Shown here piece by piece: positions 34,063-41,936 of a DNA stretch of 64,000 nt (positions are counted from its first letter, which is position 1; each line of letters opens with the position of its first letter). Made by a program: the position numbers and the translations under genes. The notes below the pieces were generated by a model. That model did no database searches. It was not told where the DNA came from and worked only from the letters and a program-made list of their open reading frames with translations. This DNA comes from JAIRTY01 sp050257395 (GTDB taxonomy: Bacteria; Actinomycetota; Actinomycetes; Streptosporangiales; Streptosporangiaceae), in NCBI GenBank assembly GCA_050257395.1, contig JBLMWU010000214.1:7743-71742 (forward strand), written 5' to 3'.

Positions 34063-34373
34063 CGCGTCACGCACCTCGCACACCTCGCTGATCCCGCGGT
34101 CGCCCCCAGCGTAGGCAGGCCGGCGGCTGGCGCAGAGCCGGGGCGGCCGCTGGCGCCGGGCCGGGGCGGCCGCCGACCCGCCTCCGGGCCGCGCGGGGAT
34201 CTGGTCGAACATGTCTGCGACTGTCACCTGCAGGATGCGACACGCATCGAACATACGTTTGACAGCCAGCGGTGCATGCGGAAAGGTGGTTGTCGCGTTC
34301 GGATGCGCGGCAGCACCGGCCATTCCCGGCCGCTGCCGGGCGCCTATTTCACTGTGACGAGGAGGGCGGTCCT
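34063..34373. other. 311-bp non-coding gap with an SOS-box-like site
   Basis: The gap separates the divergent oxidoreductase (33232-34062) and the unknown gene at 34374. It holds TCGAAC-ATAC-GTTTGA at 34247-34262, which fits the actinobacterial LexA consensus TCGAAC-N4-GTTCGA with one mismatch. Longer minus-strand reading frames cover part of the gap but have no family-like content, so I treat it as non-coding. Confidence 0.55.
34247..34262. promoter_or_regulatory. Candidate LexA (SOS) operator
   Basis: TCGAACATACGTTTGA matches 11 of 12 consensus positions of the mycobacterial/actinobacterial SOS box (TCGAAC-N4-GTTCGA). It lies 112 bp upstream of the GTG at 34374 and 185 bp from the opposite gene start. 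Only one copy is seen. Confidence 0.5.
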
Positions 34374-34925
34374 GTGGGCCAGAAAACTGTCCGGTTCAGC
34401 GACCTGAGCGGCCAGCTGATCATGGACGACGACATGCCAGCGCGCATCGTGGTCCAGGAGCATCCCGAGCTTGCCGACGGCCCGGTCGAGATCGAAGCCC
34501 TCACCGAGGAGGCCCGGGCCATCGAGAAGGGGGCCATGCGGGTGGCCGTGGTGGACCTGTACTTCGCGGGCGGGGAGACCCGCCGGGTGGCCATGCCGGC
34601 CGAGGCGTTCGACAAGCTCGCCAAAGACAAGCCGATGAGCGAGCTCCTCATCGCCGCCCGGCCCGCCAAGCGCGCGCCGCGGGCGGCGGCGCCCGCAACG
34701 CGCGGTGACCGGCTCAACTACGCGACCCTCGAGCACGCGGGCAAGCCGCACCGCGGCAAGGTCACCGACGAGGAGAAGCAGCTGGTCCGGGACCATCTCG
34801 ACGAGATCAACAAGCGGCTCGCCGCGGAGGGATCGCGCACCATCAGCCTCACCGACCCCGACCACGTGGAGCGGTACGGCCTCGAAGACCTCAGCGGCGA
34901 GGGGGCCGCGGCGGCCGCAGCCTGA
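34374..34925 (+). CDS. Conserved actinobacterial protein of unknown function, possibly SOS-linked
   Basis: 183 residues from GTG 34374, after a GACGAGGAGGGC site. An N-terminal strand-rich part (AIEKGAMRVAVVDLYFAGGETRRVAMPAEAFDKLAKDKPM) leads to a basic stretch (RPAKRAPRAAAP). A C-terminal helix block follows (NYATLEHAGKPHRGKVTDEEKQLVRDHLDEINKRLAAEGSRTISLTDPDHVERYGL). No catalytic motif is visible. The mixture of a basic linker and a short helical tail recalls nucleoid-associated proteins such as Lsr2, but the sequence is not clearly homologous. A LexA-like box lies upstream. Confidence 0.65.
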   Translation: MGQKTVRFSDLSGQLIMDDDMPARIVVQEHPELADGPVEIEALTEEARAIEKGAMRVAVVDLYFAGGETRRVAMPAEAFDKLAKDKPMSELLIAARPAKRAPRAAAPATRGDRLNYATLEHAGKPHRGKVTDEEKQLVRDHLDEINKRLAAEGSRTISLTDPDHVERYGLEDLSGEGAAAAAA

Positions 34926-35242
34926 GCGGCAGGCCAGCGGGCGGCTGGGCGCCCGCGGTGCGACGGCGGTGAGAAACCGGTGCGGTTTCTCACCGCCGTC
35001 GGCTGCCCGGCCATGGTTCCGCCGGCGCAGAGTTGCGATCTTCCCGGCCGGGGCGCCGGGCATCCCGGACGCGTCCGCCCCATGACCAGGCACATGACAC
35101 GCCGGAGCGCCTCCGGCACCTCATTCCGGGGTCCTGCCTTCACACCGAGTTACCGTGGGACTTGTGCTGACATACGCTGTTCCGCGCCAGCCGCCGGGCT
35201 CGGCCTGGCCGGCGGCTGCCACCTCTCCCCCGCGGAGGCCGC
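34926..35242. other. 317-bp gap with a long hairpin
   Basis: A reading frame at 34980-35246 exists but its product has no recognisable features, and the hairpin at 34961-35001 argues against it. I see no other feature. The last 80 bp before 35243 may hold the promoter of the small gene there. Confidence 0.5.
34961..35001. terminator. 18-bp perfect hairpin after the gene at 34374-34925
   Basis: Arms 34961-34978 and 34984-35001 pair without mismatch around a 5-base loop (GGTGC). No T-run follows, which is common for actinobacterial terminators. It sits 36 bp after the stop. It is symmetric and could work in both directions. Confidence 0.6.
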
Positions 35243-35509
35243 ATGAAGGCCCGGGCTGACACCCGCCGCTCCAAGCGGGCCCGCGCGGCGCCGGCCGATC
35301 ACGCCGGCAGCGTGCTGTGCCGGCTGCTGATGGACCATCCGGACGTCGCCGGCATCGAGCTCCTCGGCCAGGCCGAGATCATCGAAGGGACCATCTGCTA
35401 CTCGCTCGGCGTGTTCCTGCCGGACGGCCGGGAACTCTACATCGACGTCGAAGACGCGCCTGCACCCCAGCGCCAGGCAGGCCGGCAACCGCGGGCAGCG
35501 GCCCGCTGA
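35243..35509 (+). CDS. Small hypothetical protein
   Basis: 88 residues. A basic start (MKARADTRRSKRARAAPADH) is followed by VLCRLLMDHPDVAGIELLGQAEIIEGTICYSLGVFLPDGRELYIDVEDAP, a compact alpha/beta stretch. I do not recognise a family. ATG 35243 follows the ribosome-site-like CGCGGAGG. The gene stops 50 bp before the convergent gene at 35559. Confidence 0.55.
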   Translation: MKARADTRRSKRARAAPADHAGSVLCRLLMDHPDVAGIELLGQAEIIEGTICYSLGVFLPDGRELYIDVEDAPAPQRQAGRQPRAAAR

Positions 35510-35558
35510 CCCGCCGGGCGGGCAGCGGGCCGGCGGCGGTCAGCGGGCCGGCGGCGGC

Positions 35559-37076
35559 TCAGCCATGGGTCACCCAGGGCATCGGCAGCTTCGCCCACCA
35601 GGTCACGAGGCTGTTGCCGCTGTTGCCCGAGGTGTCCATCAGCAGCAGGTCCTTGGTGTCGGTGAAGGTGATGTCGGGCGAGCCCTGGTACATGTACTCG
35701 ACCATCCGGCCGGCCGTCGTGCTGCCGGGGCCGTACGGCGTCTCGCAGGGCGTGAACGACGTGAACGAGTGGCAGCTGCCGGAGTCGCGGGTCGTCTTCG
35801 CGTACTTTCTCAGGAACGTGTCGTACGTGGCGTTCAGGTCACTGGTGTTGCTGAACAGGTAGTAGTCCACGAAGCCGGCCGGGATGTTGGGCACGTTGTG
35901 GCACCAGATCTCGGCGGTCTCACCGGCCGCCTGCGGCGTCTTGGTCATGCAGTTGCCCTTGGCCAGGAACGCCGCCGGGATCAGGGTCCGCAGGTGCGCG
36001 AGTGCCGCCGAGTTCGACGCCGGGCTGGAGCCCGTTGACGCGGCCGGGCTGGATGCCGCGGGCGTCGACGGCGCCGGCGCGGGCTTGTGGCTGAACGGCG
36101 GCAGCGACGCCGCCCCCGCGATGCCCAGGTAGAGCACGATCACCACGAGCACGCTGATGCCCGTGATCAGCGGGCCGCGGGACTTGCGGGCCCGCGGCGC
36201 CGGCCCCCAGGGTGCGGGGGCCTGCGGGAAGCCCGTGTTGCCCTGGCCGCCCCAGCCCGCCGGGCCCGCGCCGGGGGCTGGCGGCTGGTTGAAGCCGGCC
36301 CCGGCAGGCGGGTTGCTGAACCGGTACCCGCCAGCGGCTGGCTGCTGGAAGGCCCCCGGGGGCTGGTTCATCGGCCCGGTCGCGGGCGCCTGGCCGGCCG
36401 GCGGCGGGCTGAACCCGCCGGGCTGCGGCGGCTGGTTGAACCCGCCGGGCGCGGGCGGCGGGGGGAACGCGCCGCCCGGCGGCTGGTTGAAGCCGGCCGG
36501 CTGCCCCGGCGCGGGGGTGGGGGCCGGGCCGGCCGCGGCGGCGGCCGCCGGCATCATGGTCGGCGCGTCCATGGGCGCGGGGGCGGGCATGGGCGCGGGA
36601 GCCGCCATCGGCTCGGGGGCCGGCATCGGCGGGGGCGGCGCCCCGCCGGCGCCCGCAGCGGCCGCGGGCATCGTGGGGGTCGGCGGTGCGGCCGCGGCCG
36701 GCCGCTGGCCTGCCGCGCCACCGCCAGCGTCAGCGGAGACCGGGTAGCCCAGCGCGCGGGCGAACTCACGCACCACCCAGGTGCACGCGGCCGGGTCCAG
36801 TGACCGGCTGTCCGCGAGCGCCCCCGCGGTCAGCCGCACGGCCGCGTCCGGGCCGACGCCGCTGGCCTGCTGCTGCAGCATGCCCACCACGTCGGCGCGG
36901 GCCGCGCTGGCGATGAGGCTCGCCTCCCGCGGCAGCTCCGGCAGCCGGTCCTCGCAGATGCCCTCCAGGATGGTGGCATTCGAGAGAACCTTGATCCCGA
37001 AATCCGTGACGGCGGATTGCAGGACGGCCCGGGCTTCTCCCTGCGGGTCAAATGAGCGCGACAGACCATCACTCAC
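35559..37076 (-). CDS. TM protein with N-terminal helical domain, Pro-rich linker and external domain; neighbour of the TerY-P triad
   Basis: 505 residues from GTG 37076, seven bases after GGGGAGG. The first about 110 residues are helical (ARAVLQSAVTDFGIKVLSNATILEGICEDRLPELPREASLIASAARADVVGMLQQQ). A Pro/Ala/Gln-rich linker (NQPPG repeats, MPAP repeats) of about 220 residues follows, then one membrane helix (GPLITGISVLVVIVLYLGIAG). The external tail has four cysteines (NCMT, IWCH, GSCHSF, PCETPYG) and resembles the external parts of receptor kinases. Function unknown. It is divergent from terY-like at 37342, and may be the membrane sensor of this signalling island. Confidence 0.7.
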   Translation of the reverse strand: MSDGLSRSFDPQGEARAVLQSAVTDFGIKVLSNATILEGICEDRLPELPREASLIASAARADVVGMLQQQASGVGPDAAVRLTAGALADSRSLDPAACTWVVREFARALGYPVSADAGGGAAGQRPAAAAPPTPTMPAAAAGAGGAPPPPMPAPEPMAAPAPMPAPAPMDAPTMMPAAAAAAGPAPTPAPGQPAGFNQPPGGAFPPPPAPGGFNQPPQPGGFSPPPAGQAPATGPMNQPPGAFQQPAAGGYRFSNPPAGAGFNQPPAPGAGPAGWGGQGNTGFPQAPAPWGPAPRARKSRGPLITGISVLVVIVLYLGIAGAASLPPFSHKPAPAPSTPAASSPAASTGSSPASNSAALAHLRTLIPAAFLAKGNCMTKTPQAAGETAEIWCHNVPNIPAGFVDYYLFSNTSDLNATYDTFLRKYAKTTRDSGSCHSFTSFTPCETPYGPGSTTAGRMVEYMYQGSPDITFTDTKDLLLMDTSGNSGNSLVTWWAKLPMPWVTHG

Positions 37077-37341
37077 AATGGACCTCCCCAATGGCGCTGA
37101 CCGGCCTGCCGCCGATCCTGTTCCCCCCGGCCCCCTAGCGCCGAGAGTCGGATTGTAGCGGGTGCCGGTTATCGCCGGGTAGGCGCGCGAGCGCCAGATG
37201 GCTATGCTGTGTCCGCTGGTGACGGCGCGTTCGCCAGCGGGAGTCAGGAACGGCGGGGAGGGGGCTGCCGATGTCCGCGGAGTGTCGCCCCTCGGTGACT
37301 CGCCGTAACAGCGTGGGTGGCCGGCAGACAGGAACGGCGCA

Positions 37342-38064
37342 ATGACTGCGAGTGTGACCGTCATGCCCGGCGGCGGAATTTCCCAGCGGCCGCTGCATTT
37401 CTTCATCCTCGCCGACTGCTCGGGGTCGATGAAAGCAAATGGGAAGATGCAGGCCCTGAACTTCGCCATTGCCAGCATGCTCCCCCACCTGGCCGCCTGG
37501 GAAAAAGATCAGGAGCAGGCGCAGGTGCTGCTGCGCGCCATCGCCTTCGCCGACCGGGCGGAATGGCACATCGCCGATCCGGTGCCGGTCGCCGCGGCCC
37601 GCTGGACGGCGCTGCAGCCGGTGGACAAGGGACTCACCTACATGGGCAGCGCGTTCCGCCTCGCCGCCGAGGCGCTGGCGCCCGGGCGGCTGGAGACCCG
37701 CGCGCTGCGCCCGGTGATCCTGCTGATCACCGACGGCAAGCCGACCGATCCTGACGAGTTCGAGTCAGGGCTGCGGGCGCTGTTCGCCTGCCGGGCCGGC
37801 AAGGCCGCGATCCGGGTGGCGGTGGCCATCGGCCGCGGCGCCAACTCCGAGTACCTGGCCCGGTTCATCAACGACCCGGCGGTGCCGGTGCTGGTGGCGG
37901 ACAGCGTGGAGCAGATCACCGAGCAGCTGATGACCGCCTCGCTGGCCGTGTCCCGGCTGTCAGAGGTCGGCGCGGACCGCGGCGCGGTCCTCAGCCGGCT
38001 GATGCCGCCGCTGCCAGCGGCGGCGGCCACGCCGGAAACTGTTGACGGGGACACGATTGTCTGA
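37342..38064 (+). CDS. vWA-domain protein, TerY-like (first gene of the TerY-P triad)
   Basis: 240 residues. The MIDAS metal site is present: FILADCSGSMKANGKMQALN (DxSxS near residue 25-29), TYMGSAF for the threonine loop, and LITDGKPTDPDEFE for the Asp. The size and the LRPVILLITDGKPTD motif are typical of TerY proteins. TerY-like vWA proteins act with a PP2C phosphatase and a kinase in the TerY-P triad, described as a phosphorylation-linked branch of Ter stress systems. The ATG is preceded by CAGGAACGGCG. Its 3' end overlaps the PP2C gene. Confidence 0.88.
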   Translation: MTASVTVMPGGGISQRPLHFFILADCSGSMKANGKMQALNFAIASMLPHLAAWEKDQEQAQVLLRAIAFADRAEWHIADPVPVAAARWTALQPVDKGLTYMGSAFRLAAEALAPGRLETRALRPVILLITDGKPTDPDEFESGLRALFACRAGKAAIRVAVAIGRGANSEYLARFINDPAVPVLVADSVEQITEQLMTASLAVSRLSEVGADRGAVLSRLMPPLPAAAATPETVDGDTIV

Positions 38065-38962
38065 GGTAGGGCCGCCGGCCGGCGGCATGACCCCGCGCTG
38101 GCGGGTGCTGCTCGCCACCGCCCTGGGCGCGGCACACGAAGCGGCAGGGCGCCCGCTGCAGGACGCCATCGCCCGGGCGGGTGACCCGGCCGGCGGCCCG
38201 CTGGCGGTCGCCGTGGCCGACGGCCACGGGCACCCGCGGCACGCCCGCAGCGCCCGCGGCGCGGCGCTCGCGGTCTCGGTGGCCACCACCGCCGCGGTGG
38301 AGCACGGCAGCCAGCTCGCTGCCGCCCCGACCGCCGCGGCGGCCTGCGAGATCGCACAGGCCAGCGTGGTTCCCGCGCTGATCGGCCGGTGGCGCGACGC
38401 GGTGGACGGGGACCTGGCGGACCATCCGGTGGAGGCCGCCGAGACGGCCCGGCTGCAGCCCGGTGACGAGCACGTGGTGCTGTACGGGACCACCCTGCTG
38501 CTGGCGGTCGCCGCCTATCCCTGGCTGGTGCTGTGCCAGATCGGCGACGGCGACATCGTGGTGGTGGACCGCGCCGGGCAGGCCGGCCTGCCCGTGCCGG
38601 GCGACAGCCGGCTGGACGGCTGGCGGACGACCAGCCTGTGCGAGGCCGATGCCCGGGACTCCTTCCGGTGCGGCACGGTGGACCTCGGCCGGCAGCAGGT
38701 GGCCGCGATCCTGCTGGCCACCGACGGCTACGGCAACGCCCAGGCGGCGGACCCGTGGCAGCAGCCGGTAGGCGCCGACCTGGTCGCCTTCGCCAGGGAG
38801 CGCGGCATCGCCTGGATGCGCGAGCAGCTGCCGCTGTGGGTGAGCATGTGCGCCTCGGCTGAGGGCAGCGGCGACGACACCGCCGTCGCGCTGCTGCTGG
38901 CCGAGGACATCCTGAAAGTGCCGACCGTGCCAATGGAGGATCCGGGGCTGAGCCGGCTATGA
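38057..38962 (+). CDS. PP2C-type protein phosphatase (TerY-P triad)
   Basis: About 301 residues. The PP2C metal motifs are AVADGHGHPRH near 50, QIGDGDIVVVD near 165 and LLATDGYGNA near 222, with GSGDDTAVALL near 278. It dephosphorylates Ser/Thr, probably opposing the kinase encoded next. Starts at TTG 38057 (RBS-like GGGGAC just before); TTG 38042 and ATG 38087 are alternatives. All these overlap or lie close to the upstream stop at 38064, so translation is coupled. The stop overlaps the kinase ATG by 4 bp. Confidence 0.85.
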   Translation: MSEVGPPAGGMTPRWRVLLATALGAAHEAAGRPLQDAIARAGDPAGGPLAVAVADGHGHPRHARSARGAALAVSVATTAAVEHGSQLAAAPTAAAACEIAQASVVPALIGRWRDAVDGDLADHPVEAAETARLQPGDEHVVLYGTTLLLAVAAYPWLVLCQIGDGDIVVVDRAGQAGLPVPGDSRLDGWRTTSLCEADARDSFRCGTVDLGRQQVAAILLATDGYGNAQAADPWQQPVGADLVAFARERGIAWMREQLPLWVSMCASAEGSGDDTAVALLLAEDILKVPTVPMEDPGLSRL

Positions 38963-40299
38963 CCACTGTCCAGGGGCTGTTCCCGGCCGTCGGGGACGTC
39001 GTGCGGATGGCGCGGGCCGGCAACCCGATCCGGCTCGAGGCGCGGGTGGCCGAGGGCGGCCAGGGCGTGGTCTACCGGGGGACGTCGGAGGGCAACACCC
39101 GGGTGGCCGTCAAGTGGTACCGGCCGGGCCCGCTCACCGACCGCCAGCAGGCGGCCATCGAGCAGCTCACCCTGCACCGCCGCCCGCACGACGCGTTCGC
39201 CTGGCCGATCGACATGGTGACCTGCGAGCGCGCCCGCGGCTTCGGCTACGTGATGCCCTGGGTGCCGGAGCGGTTCGGCTCCCTGGTGGAGCTGCTCCGG
39301 GCTCCCGAGCAGCCGCCGTTCCGGGTGATCGTGTCGATCGCCCGCCAGCTCGTGGACGCGTTCGCCGCCCTGCACGCGAGCGGGCTGTGCTACCGGGACA
39401 TCAACTTCGGGAACCTGCTCGTCGACCCCGAGCGGCCCGAGGTGATCATCGTCGACAACGACAACGTCGGCACCGAGGGCGGCGACGTCTTCGTCCGCGG
39501 CACGCTGCGGTTCATGGCGCCGGAGATCATCACCGGGCAGGCCGACCCCTCGACCGTCAGCGACCTGCACTCGCTGGCCGTGTTCCTGTTCTTCCTGCTG
39601 GTGCACGGCCACCCGCTGGAAGGGCGCCGGGTGCGCGTCTCCTACACCTGGCAGGATGACGGCCACGTGTCCGAGACCACGCTGGCCATGCAGCATTTCG
39701 GGCTGAACCCGTGCTTCGTGTTCGACCCCGGCGACAATTCGAACCTGCCCGAGCCGGGCGACCCGATGCTGATCTGGTGGCCGATCTACCCCACCTTCAT
39801 CCAGGCCCTGTTCACCCGGGCGTTCACCACCGGGCTCAAGGACGCCTCCCTCAGCGGGCGGATCACCGAGGGGGAATGGCGGCGCGCCCTGGCCCGCCTG
39901 CACGACTGCGTGTCGGTGTGCCCGTGCACCGCCGCGGTGTTCTGGGACCCGGCGAACCCGCGCATCAGGTGCTGGAACTGCGGGGCGACGGTGGCGGCGC
40001 CGCCGGTGCTGGAGATCGCGGGCCACTCGCTGGCCCTGTCCGAAGGTGCCGTCCTCACCCGCAACCACCTCTCCCGCGGCAGCGACTACCTGACCCCGAT
40101 CGGGCTGGTGGAGCGGCATCCGCGGCAGCCGGAGCAGGTGGTCCTGCGCAACGTCAGCGACGCGCCCTGGACCGTTGAACCGGACGGCGAGGGAGTCAAG
40201 AGCGTGGCGCCCGGCCAGCGGCTGGGGGTGCGGCCGATGACCATCCGGTTCGGGACTGTCCGCGGGGCGATCAGGGTTCCCGGCGCTGACCATCAGTGA
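38959..40299 (+). CDS. Protein kinase with C-terminal zinc ribbon (TerY-P triad)
   Basis: 446 residues. The kinase domain (about 15-250) has VAEGGQGVVYRG (glycine loop), VAVKWY (catalytic Lys), but YRDINFGNLL in place of HRD and VDNDN in place of DFG. These are known atypical variants, and the catalytic Asp and Asn are kept. After a long C-lobe insert (PIYPTFIQALFTRAF) a zinc ribbon follows (CPCTAAVFWDPANPRIRCWNCGA) and then an FHA-like beta-rich tail. This is the third member of the vWA/PP2C/kinase set. ATG 38959 overlaps the PP2C stop. Confidence 0.85.
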   Translation: MTTVQGLFPAVGDVVRMARAGNPIRLEARVAEGGQGVVYRGTSEGNTRVAVKWYRPGPLTDRQQAAIEQLTLHRRPHDAFAWPIDMVTCERARGFGYVMPWVPERFGSLVELLRAPEQPPFRVIVSIARQLVDAFAALHASGLCYRDINFGNLLVDPERPEVIIVDNDNVGTEGGDVFVRGTLRFMAPEIITGQADPSTVSDLHSLAVFLFFLLVHGHPLEGRRVRVSYTWQDDGHVSETTLAMQHFGLNPCFVFDPGDNSNLPEPGDPMLIWWPIYPTFIQALFTRAFTTGLKDASLSGRITEGEWRRALARLHDCVSVCPCTAAVFWDPANPRIRCWNCGATVAAPPVLEIAGHSLALSEGAVLTRNHLSRGSDYLTPIGLVERHPRQPEQVVLRNVSDAPWTVEPDGEGVKSVAPGQRLGVRPMTIRFGTVRGAIRVPGADHQ

Positions 40300-40418
40300 C
40301 CGGGTGAACTGTTCCGTTTGCCGGTATTCCGCTGCCATAATGCGGCTACCGCCGCGCCGGGGCGGCCGCTATCCGGGCCGCCCGCCGGCCGGCTCGCGGG
40401 GGGAAGGCGGGAAAGCCC

Positions 40419-41936
40419 GTGAACGAGCTTGTCGTCCGGCACGGCGGCCAGCAGGTGGGCCTGGTGCCTGGTCAGGCGGCCATCATCGGCCGGGGTGCCG
40501 GCAGCATCCTGCGGGTCGATGACCCCCGGGTCTCCCGCGAGCACATCCGGCTGAGCTACGGCCCGCAGGGCTGGCTGCTGGAGAGCGTGGGCCGCAGCGG
40601 CACCTACCTCGCTGGCCAGCCGGTCACCCGGCTGGCGCTCAGCCAGCCGGTGGAGGTCACCCTGGCGCAGGCGGACGGCCCGCTGCTGCGCTTCGAGCCG
40701 GCCGGCGTCCCGGTGGCGGCCCCCGCCCCGCCGGCCCCCGGGGCCCAGCTGCCGCAGCCCGCGGCCGCCCAGGCGGCACCTGCTCCCCCGCCAGCCCCGG
40801 CGGCGCCGGTCCCGCAGGCAGCCCCGCCCGGCTATGGGGCGCCCGCGGGCCAGGTTCCCTACGGGATGGTGCCGGGCCAGCCCGGCCAGCCCGGCTACCC
40901 CGGCCAGCCGCCGCCCGGGGCCGGCTTCGGCGCGCCGCTCACGCCCGGCGGCATGCCCGGCCCCCGGCCGGCCGACCTGGCGGGCGGCAACATCTTCACC
41001 GCGCTGCGGATGCTGGTCCCCATCGCGTCCTGGGTCCGGGACCCGGCGTTCCGCCAGTGGTACCGGCTGCTGGTGGCGGTGTACGCGCTGGCGCCGGTGG
41101 TCATGCTGGTCGAGCTGCAGCACACCACCAGCCTGACCACGCTCGGCTGGGTGTACTGCCTGTACGTGGCGCCGCTGTGGGCCCTGGTCTTCTGGTTCCT
41201 CATCCGGCCCGGGCCGCTGGGCCGCCGGGAGATCGTGCTCACCGCGATCTTCGTGGTCGCCGAGGTGATCCTCATCCCGGTGCTGACCCTGCCCTGGGAG
41301 AACGCCCTCGCCCCGGCCAACAGCAGCCACAACCCGTTCTCCTGGACCTACGGGGTCGGCCTGGCCGAGGAGTTCACCAAGGCGCTGCCGGTGCTGGTGG
41401 CCGCGATCGTGCTGGTGGCCCGCAAGACCAAACTCGACGTGCGGATGTGGATGTTCCTCGCGTGCCTGTCCGGGCTGATGTTCGGGGTGTACGAGGCTTC
41501 GGTGGTGTATGTCCCGCTGGACGTGCAGACGGTCGCGCACGGCTTCGCGTTCGGCATCCCGGAATTCGTCGAACGGGTCTTCCTCGACGGGCTGCAGCAC
41601 GCGCTGTGGGCCGGCATCGCCGGGTTCTTCATCGGCCTGGGCGCGAACTACCACCGCCAGCGCATCCCGCTGTGGATCTTCGGCCTGGCGCTGCCCTCGG
41701 TGCTGCACGGCCTTAACGACTGGGCCACCACCGGGGTGTTCGGGCACAACCTGTGGCCGTGGATCGCCATCCAGGCGTTCTCGGTGTTCCTCTTCCTCGG
41801 CTACACCGCCTCCGCGGCGTCGATCGAGCGGGAGGTGCGGCACACCCCGATGTTCCGCGGCGACTCCATGATCTTCGACGCGTCCCGGCTGCTCCCGCCG
41901 CCGGGCGGTCCTCAGGTCCCGCGCGGGCAGGGGTAG
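40419..41936 (+). CDS. FHA domain-PrsW intramembrane protease fusion
   Basis: 505 residues. The N-terminal FHA domain (about 1-95) has IIGRGAGSILRVDDPRVSREHIRLSY. A Pro/Ala/Gly linker follows and then about nine membrane helices (from about 200). The PrsW motif EEFTK (VGLAEEFTKALPVL, near 316), MFGVYEASVVY, LQHALWAGIAGFF and LPSVLHGLNDW give the glutamic-protease active site. A phosphopeptide-reading domain on a membrane protease suggests phosphorylation-controlled regulated proteolysis, perhaps downstream of the triad. GTG 40419. Its 3' end overlaps the convergent GH114 gene by 25 bp. Confidence 0.85.
   Translation: MNELVVRHGGQQVGLVPGQAAIIGRGAGSILRVDDPRVSREHIRLSYGPQGWLLESVGRSGTYLAGQPVTRLALSQPVEVTLAQADGPLLRFEPAGVPVAAPAPPAPGAQLPQPAAAQAAPAPPPAPAAPVPQAAPPGYGAPAGQVPYGMVPGQPGQPGYPGQPPPGAGFGAPLTPGGMPGPRPADLAGGNIFTALRMLVPIASWVRDPAFRQWYRLLVAVYALAPVVMLVELQHTTSLTTLGWVYCLYVAPLWALVFWFLIRPGPLGRREIVLTAIFVVAEVILIPVLTLPWENALAPANSSHNPFSWTYGVGLAEEFTKALPVLVAAIVLVARKTKLDVRMWMFLACLSGLMFGVYEASVVYVPLDVQTVAHGFAFGIPEFVERVFLDGLQHALWAGIAGFFIGLGANYHRQRIPLWIFGLALPSVLHGLNDWATTGVFGHNLWPWIAIQAFSVFLFLGYTASAASIEREVRHTPMFRGDSMIFDASRLLPPPGGPQVPRGQG

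Noticed and set aside
34980..35246. Possible 88-residue gene before 35243
   Set aside because: The start lies inside the 18-bp hairpin and the product has no recognisable features.
35559..40299. A full tellurite-resistance (Ter) operon
   Set aside because: Only the TerY-P triad is present; no TerD/TerB/TerC-type genes are seen.
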